Source of the DNA: Chloroflexota bacterium
Lineage (GTDB): Bacteria > Chloroflexota > Anaerolineae > Promineifilales > Promineifilaceae
Direction: 5' to 3'
NCBI GenBank assembly: GCA_024223125.1
Contig: JAAEOP010001253.1
Span: forward strand, 1 to 17,999
DNA: 17,999 nt
In this document: one piece after another, positions 14,233 through 17,999 of the stretch
How positions within the stretch are numbered: position 1 is the stretch's first letter
Layout of the letters: every line of letters begins with the position of its first letter
Notes under the pieces: model-generated
What the model saw: the letters and a program-made list of their open reading frames with translations, nothing else
The model's database searches: none
What the model was told of the DNA's origin: nothing
Made by a program: the position numbers and the translations under genes

Positions 14233-15777
14233 TTATTGAAAATTACTGGGTTGCATAATTTCTTGCGGCAGTAGGATGTTGAATTGGCTGCGGATTTTGC
14301 TGTCCAGTTTGGGTGAAATGTACGTTGGGAAATGGGATTTCAAGATTTCCCGCGCTTTGTGGCGGGCGATTTGGCGCATATCCCAACGGCCGGCTTCTTC
14401 CCAATTGGCACGGCTGGTTCGGTCGGCCGTGTGTGGGTAAACATATTCGTTGTGCATCAAGGCCAATGTTTGTGGATGGCCCAAATAATGCCCTTCGCCT
14501 AAGGCCGCTTCGTGAATGACATCCAGCGAAAGCGTCTCCTCGTTTACTTCCAGGCCGCGTACCAGACGCATCACTTGCCCGCCAATGTCGTCATCAATCA
14601 CATATTGTTCATAAGCGACGGTTAACAGCGATTCCAGCATCCCGGCTGCATGATGATTGTAATTTGCGCCGGCTAGAGCGGTGGCGGTGATGGTCATTCC
14701 TTTTTCAAAACCGGCTTGTACATCGGGCGTTTTGGCTTCGGTGATGCCACAGGTGTTGTAGATGGGCAGGTCGTAGAAGTGGGTGAGTTGGGTAGCGGCT
14801 GCGTTCATCAAGGCCAATTCGGCCGAGCCGCCTACCATGCTGCCGGTACGCAAATCGGTCACCAGGGGCATACCGCCCATCAACAAAGGATGACCTGGCT
14901 TAAGCAGTTGGACGTAGGTAATACCGGCCAACTCTTCGGCGATGGTTTGCACCAATGTGCCCACCAGGGAAGCGGGGGAGGTGGCGCCGGATTGGGGAGC
15001 GGAGACCATGGATATAGGGATACCGGCACGCACGGTCGTTGTCAAAGTCTCCACTGTCTCTGGTGCAAAACGTAAGGGACTGACCACAAAACTAAAAGTG
15101 AGGCTGAGAAACGGCCGTGTCAAAAACGCTTCTTCACTCCCGGCAATCATTACGGCCAACTTCTTCAATTCGGCTACCTTTTCTGGAAAATAACAGCCGC
15201 CCATAGCATGTTTTTCGGTGCTGGCAAAACAGGCATAGAAGGTGTTGATGTCAATGTCATCATTAGACATATCACGGGCGACAACCGGGCGCAGGTAAAA
15301 ATGGATGTTGTGTAAGGTATCTACCAAACGGCCGATGTCGTAAATGTCACGCAAAACAGAGTCGCGGGCGTAGCCGGTTTTCAAATCCAGCACTTTGACG
15401 GCCGCGCCGCCGGTTCCCAGGTATACTTTGTTGCCGGTCAGGTGGAGGTCGTGTTGGGGGGTACGACCGTAGAAAACCACATTCCGATTTGCCAACTTCA
15501 TCGCCTGCTCAACCAATTCTCGTGAATAATAGACACGGTCATGCGATGTATCTACCCGCGCCCCAGCCTTTTGCAAAATATCACGGCACTCTGAATCGGG
15601 AATGTAGACGCCGGTGCGTTCCAGCACAGTCAAGGCTGCTTCATGAATTTGCACCACTTCTTCATCAGTCAGCGGCTTGTAATACCCCCCTTCCAGACCG
15701 GGCTTTACTGGCGACTTGGGGGCAAGCTTGCTGGCAACTTTGCGTGATTTACGTCTGCGGGTTCGTTTTCGTGCCAT
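14233..15777 (-). CDS. Trimethylamine methyltransferase (MttB) family protein, non-pyrrolysine
   Basis: A 514-residue member of the MttB superfamily, which transfers methyl groups from quaternary or tertiary amines to a corrinoid protein. Visible blocks are YKPLTDEEVVQIHEAALTVL, YLGTGGAAVKVLDL, KHAMGGCYFPEK, PLLMGGMPLVTDLRTGSMVG, YNTCGITEAKTPDVQAGFEK and ALGEGHYLGHPQTL. There is no in-frame TAG, so it is of the MtgB-like, pyrrolysine-free kind (glycine betaine and other quaternary amines in studied cases). The N-terminus is very basic (MARKRTRRRKSRK). ATG 15777 follows GGAAGG at 6 nt and is preferred to a GTG 24 nt upstream. No corrinoid protein gene is in the window. Confidence 0.92.
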   Translation of the reverse strand: MARKRTRRRKSRKVASKLAPKSPVKPGLEGGYYKPLTDEEVVQIHEAALTVLERTGVYIPDSECRDILQKAGARVDTSHDRVYYSRELVEQAMKLANRNVVFYGRTPQHDLHLTGNKVYLGTGGAAVKVLDLKTGYARDSVLRDIYDIGRLVDTLHNIHFYLRPVVARDMSNDDIDINTFYACFASTEKHAMGGCYFPEKVAELKKLAVMIAGSEEAFLTRPFLSLTFSFVVSPLRFAPETVETLTTTVRAGIPISMVSAPQSGATSPASLVGTLVQTIAEELAGITYVQLLKPGHPLLMGGMPLVTDLRTGSMVGGSAELALMNAAATQLTHFYDLPIYNTCGITEAKTPDVQAGFEKGMTITATALAGANYNHHAAGMLESLLTVAYEQYVIDDDIGGQVMRLVRGLEVNEETLSLDVIHEAALGEGHYLGHPQTLALMHNEYVYPHTADRTSRANWEEAGRWDMRQIARHKAREILKSHFPTYISPKLDSKIRSQFNILLPQEIMQPSNFQ

Positions 15778-15857
15778 AATTAACCTTCCAATTTTGACCA
15801 CAAGTTTGGGAAATAGGTAGCCGCTTTCAGTTGAATGCCATAGTCGAGATCATCGGG

Positions 15858-16205
15858 CTATGGTTCTAATTTGAAAACATCTGACTGCCATATAGCTGAA
15901 TTGACAGAGGGATAATACCTCAATTGACCGCCAGAGAAGCCATACCATTCCAGAAGGACTCGATTTTCGATACGGCCGATCAACCGTCTGCCCACTACTT
16001 CCCAATCAAGGTCATTAGGGTCCGGTAAATCAATAGGAAACTGAAAAAGCTGATATTGTTCTGTTCTTCTGTTCCATTGCAAAGTCAGGTAGAAGCTCTT
16101 ATCGTTATTAATAGTTCCTCCCCGCTCGATCCCTACACTTTCATGCCAACTTTCAACTACCCGAATAACAACTTCACCAGCTAATGCTGGATTCGTATGA
16201 TAATT
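15858..16205 (-). pseudogene. Unidentified protein fragment lacking a start codon
   Basis: An open frame encodes GEVVIRVVESWHESVGIERG, then FYLTLQWNRRTEQYQLFQFP, DLPDPNDLDWEVVGRRLIGR and a C-terminal VFKLEP. No ATG or GTG is found in frame. TTG at 16080-16082 is the only usual start and would cut the conserved-looking part to 74 residues. Upstream it is joined, out of frame, to a copied LuxR/MalT-type start at 16228. The composition looks like real coding sequence, but no family is recognised. Probably the 3' part of a truncated gene. Confidence 0.45.
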
Positions 16206-16207
16206 TT

Positions 16208-16318
16208 TTGCAGCAAGTCACCAGACATGGGGGCATTATAGTGGAAAGGGGGGTGGTTAGGCTAGAGCGTCAGTGGCGTGACTGTCGCGTTCCATTTTGC
16301 AGTAGTCACACCACTGAC
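16208..16318 (-). promoter_or_regulatory. Promoter/dyad element, copy 1, with a vestigial LuxR-type start
   Basis: Read on the minus strand: dyad arms GTCAGTGGTGTGACT and AGTCACGCCACTGAC (16304-16318 and 16269-16283, one mismatch); one base; block CTCTAGCCTAAC (16267-16256); 15 bp; TATAAT (16240-16235); 6 nt; ATG 16228. The ORF MSGDLLQKIIIRIQH stops after 15 codons. The first seven codons (MSxxLLQ) match copy 2 at 17740. A -10 box six bases before the ATG implies a leaderless mRNA. Confidence 0.65.
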
Positions 16319-16328
16319 ACAGTTTTGT

Positions 16329-17531
16329 TTAGAGAATCCTTGATGCACCCGGTATTTTGCGGATGAGATAGGCAACGACGAAGCAGGTTGGGACTATGAT
16401 GACGGTCACTATGCCAAATTTGAGCAAGGGACCAAGATCGATTCCCCACGACGTATATGCAAGATAAAACGCATACGCAAGAACAACAATGATTGGACTG
16501 TGGATAACGTAGACAGCATAGCTCTGTTGGGACAGGAAACTGCCTAACCTGCTCTGCTCATTGAAATAGCGACGGAAAAATGTGATTGCAGCCAGAGTCA
16601 TGCCGATGGCGAAGGCAGAATCCCAGAGCGCATAGACAGCAGACGGCCAACTCCCATTTCCCAGAAATCGCATGGTGCCACCTAAAATACCCAATATTGG
16701 AATCGGGAACAATAAAAGTGTCGCCATCACTGCGATCACAAAGCCAATTTTGCCCATACGATCAGGCAAGGTTCGGAACCAATTGTGACGGTAGGCGATG
16801 GCGCCTACAATGAAGAAACTGAGGTACTGTGGCAGGTAGGCCAGCGTTGGAAAGTCGAGTATAGGTTTGCCGATCGGGATAATGATCCGTACCAGGTAAG
16901 TTATCAGGGCCAAAACCAGAATGAAGATGCCAATGCCGCGATAACTGAGAGGTGATGATTCACGCCTTGAGGATGATGGACGGTTCCGGATCAGCCAACG
17001 CCAGGCAGCGTAACCAAAATTGAAGATGAGCAACAGAGCAAGGAACCAGGCAACTCCCAGACCAATGAACTCGGGATACATTTGCCAGTAGTTTTGCCAG
17101 GTTAGAGGGTCCGTAATCCACACAGCCGGCTCCAGGTAAATGCCGATGTTTGAGATGGGGTTGAGCAGGAAGATCCAGATGATGAGCGGAACCCCGAGTC
17201 GAAGCAGCCGGGCCTTAAGGAAGGAACCTGTCCCCTTCCGATCAAATGATCCTGGCGTAAAATAGCCGGCCAATAAAAAAAGAGCGCCCATGAACCATGC
17301 CTGATTAAAAAGCACGAACAAAACCAGTGCAAATCCGACTAAAGATTCGGACTGCGGGGGATCTACATACCAGAACGATATGCCCTCCCCATAGACAATG
17401 GCTAGGTGGTGCAGCACAACCAGGATAACAAGCGCCGCACGCAGGTGATCGATAAAGAATAGGCGGGCAGTTTTAACGGCCGTTGCCTGTACTGTGGATT
17501 TCTCCGTTGCTTGTAAACTATTTTGACTCAT
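16329..17531 (-). CDS. Acyltransferase family 3 membrane protein
   Basis: A 400-residue protein with about ten membrane segments. The N-terminal family signature is FFIDHLRAALVILVVLHHLA, with R31 and the His pair 41-42, as in O-acyltransferases that modify surface glycans or lipids. Further blocks are NQAWFMGALFLLAGYF, FLKARLLRLGVPLIIW and the late SQQSYAVYVIHSPIIV. A strong AAGGAGG lies 5 nt before the ATG. Its ATG overlaps the TGA of the truncated LuxR/MalT fragment (ATGA), so it is probably expressed from that fragment's promoter. The cytoplasmic loop after residue ~185 is Ser/Arg-rich. Acceptor unknown. Confidence 0.92.
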   Translation of the reverse strand: MSQNSLQATEKSTVQATAVKTARLFFIDHLRAALVILVVLHHLAIVYGEGISFWYVDPPQSESLVGFALVLFVLFNQAWFMGALFLLAGYFTPGSFDRKGTGSFLKARLLRLGVPLIIWIFLLNPISNIGIYLEPAVWITDPLTWQNYWQMYPEFIGLGVAWFLALLLIFNFGYAAWRWLIRNRPSSSRRESSPLSYRGIGIFILVLALITYLVRIIIPIGKPILDFPTLAYLPQYLSFFIVGAIAYRHNWFRTLPDRMGKIGFVIAVMATLLLFPIPILGILGGTMRFLGNGSWPSAVYALWDSAFAIGMTLAAITFFRRYFNEQSRLGSFLSQQSYAVYVIHSPIIVVLAYAFYLAYTSWGIDLGPLLKFGIVTVIIVPTCFVVAYLIRKIPGASRIL

Positions 17532-17740
17532 TTCATCCTCCTTGATCTGTAAAAGATATGTAGATGGTAAGCTCTGTAAACCAACGTCGTTTTACCAAAA
17601 CCGGCCGGGGCGGAGATGAGGGTCAGTTTGCAGCCTTGTTGGATTCCCTGGTTGAGTTGTTTGATGAGATGGGGGCGAGGAACAAGAGATGACCGCACCT
17701 GAGGCGTAAATAACTTCGTTTGTAGCAAATTGCTAGACAT
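17528..17740 (-). pseudogene. Truncated LuxR/MalT-type regulator, N-terminal 70 codons
   Basis: MSSNLLQTKLFTPQVRSSLV, then PRPHLIKQLNQGIQQGCKLT, LISAPAGFGKTTLV is the standard N-terminus of ~900-residue LuxR-family ATP-dependent (LAL/MalT-like) regulators, with the P-loop at 44-52. Directly after GKTTLV the sequence becomes unrelated (YRAYHLHIFYRSRRMK) and ends, overlapping the acyltransferase start. The rest of the ATPase, the TPR region and the HTH are gone. ATG 17740 is chosen over GTG 17746 because it lies 6 nt after the TATAAT and matches copy 1. As it stands it could serve as a translated leader for the acyltransferase gene. Confidence 0.8.
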
Positions 17741-17838
17741 GGGCACATTATAATAGAAGGGATGGCAGTTAGGCTAGAGAATTGGGGGGGAACGGCCGTT
17801 TCCTCCCCATCTTGCGACAACTGCCGTCCCCCCCCAAT
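17741..17838 (-). promoter_or_regulatory. Promoter/dyad element, copy 2
   Basis: On the minus strand: dyad arms ATTGGGGGGGGACGGC (17838-17823) and GCCGTTCCCCCCCAAT (17796-17781), one mismatch; one base; CTCTAGCCTAAC (17779-17768); 15 bp; TATAAT (17752-17747); 6 nt; ATG 17740. The layout equals copy 1 at 16228-16318 base for base from dyad edge to ATG, although the arm sequences are unrelated. Confidence 0.65.
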
Positions 17839-17936
17839 GTCAATAATAATTCCCGCCATTACAAGGGGTGCAGACAACAAACATTGTGCCATTGACAATA
17901 CCGTCAGTAATCATAAGTGTTAACTTAAGCGAAGAC

Positions 17937-17994
17937 CTCGCAGGTTTTAACGCAAAACCTCAGAGGGGCGTAGATCATTTTGGAAACCTGCGAG
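17937..17994. repeat. Palindromic repeat at the right edge
   Basis: CTCGCAGGTTTT (17937-17948) and GAAACCTGCGAG (17983-17994) are nearly perfect reverse complements. An alternative inner hairpin AGGTTTT-AACGC-AAAACCT overlaps the left arm. It resembles REP-type intergenic repeats and may continue beyond the window. Bases 17839-17936 show no gene. Confidence 0.65.
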
Positions 17995-17999
17995 ATACT

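Larger units (their letters stand above)
119..17799. repeat. Highly iterated palindrome ACGGCCGT (at least 23 copies)
   Basis: Exact copies start at 119, 411, 1434, 2822, 2907, 2971, 3758, 3788, 3939, 4469, 5515, 7070, 7365, 7627, 8673, 8898, 9336, 11973, 12180, 13264, 15111, 17476 and 17792. Several one-mismatch forms exist as well. They occur in genes on both strands and between genes. In coding sequence they read as TAV, NGR or DGR. Confidence 0.9.

Noticed and set aside
14233..15777. Pyrrolysine-containing MttB with TAG readthrough
   Set aside because: The frame runs the full family length with no internal TAG, so it belongs to the pyrrolysine-free branch.
16251..16320. Integron attC site (GTTAGGC next to an inverted repeat)
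   Set aside because: GTTAGGC fits GTTRRRY, but in attC the inverted repeat lies between RYYYAAC on the left and GTTRRRY on the right. Here the core faces the wrong way relative to the dyad, and no partner core box exists on the other side.
1..17999. CRISPR arrays, tRNA or rRNA genes, intact transposases
   Set aside because: No regularly spaced direct repeats, cloverleaf-like segments, rRNA motifs or DDE/HUH transposase motifs were seen on either strand.

Overview
The window looks like a chromosomal accessory region of a Chloroflexota bacterium (Anaerolineae/Caldilineae-like). This is inferred from gene content: a SARP-kinase-STAND fusion, LuxR/MalT-type ATPase fragments, M24, MttB and enolase-superfamily catabolic genes, a DUF6883/DUF4926 pair, and a Pro/Thr-linker lipoprotein. 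It also rests on several dispersed palindromic repeats and an extreme excess of the octamer ACGGCCGT (at least 23 copies in 18 kb). No rRNA, tRNA, CRISPR array or intact transposase was seen.

Layout. 1-3161 (minus): a DUF6883 gene, a DUF4926 gene and a large signalling protein (SARP DNA-binding domain, Ser/Thr kinase, nSTAND ATPase). The last is broken by a frameshift near 2065 and runs off the left edge. 3417-4234 (plus): a small conserved-type protein and a lipoprotein in ATGA overlap. 4327-4434: a long imperfect palindrome between convergent genes. 4447-5646 (minus): a serine beta-lactamase-fold hydrolase. 5650-6067: a decayed peptide ABC transporter (ATPase plus permease scraps). 6395-9443 (plus): a GcvT/DmdA-like aminomethyltransferase with an apparent non-AUG start, a DUF1326 protein, a crotonyl-CoA reductase remnant with REP repeats, and a DUF2182 membrane protein. 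9505-11877 (plus): an SDR and a DddP-like M24 metalloenzyme. 11935-12285: a MetE-like remnant and a tiny ORF. 12400-14140 (minus): Phd antitoxin, VapC toxin and an enolase-superfamily enzyme, all overlapping. 14233-15777 (minus): a non-pyrrolysine MttB-family methyltransferase. 15858-17838 (minus): two copies of one promoter/dyad element, each leading into a truncated LuxR/MalT-type start. One copy has been captured by an acyltransferase-3 gene. 17937-17994: a palindromic repeat at the right edge.

How the genes may work together. The centre of the window is rich in enzymes of methyl-group and small organic acid catabolism: a folate-linked demethylase family, the MttB family, a DddP-like enzyme, an SDR and an enolase-superfamily enzyme. 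Remnants resembling MetE and crotonyl-CoA reductase lie among them. Use of methylated osmolytes or methylated amines is an inference from families, not shown by the sequence. Broken genes, short repeats and junctions suggest a region under active remodelling. The strongest unexplained signals are the promoter-proximal dyads whose arms differ in sequence but keep pairing, a covarying pair of hairpins around a 2 kb block, and the genome-signature-like octamer.
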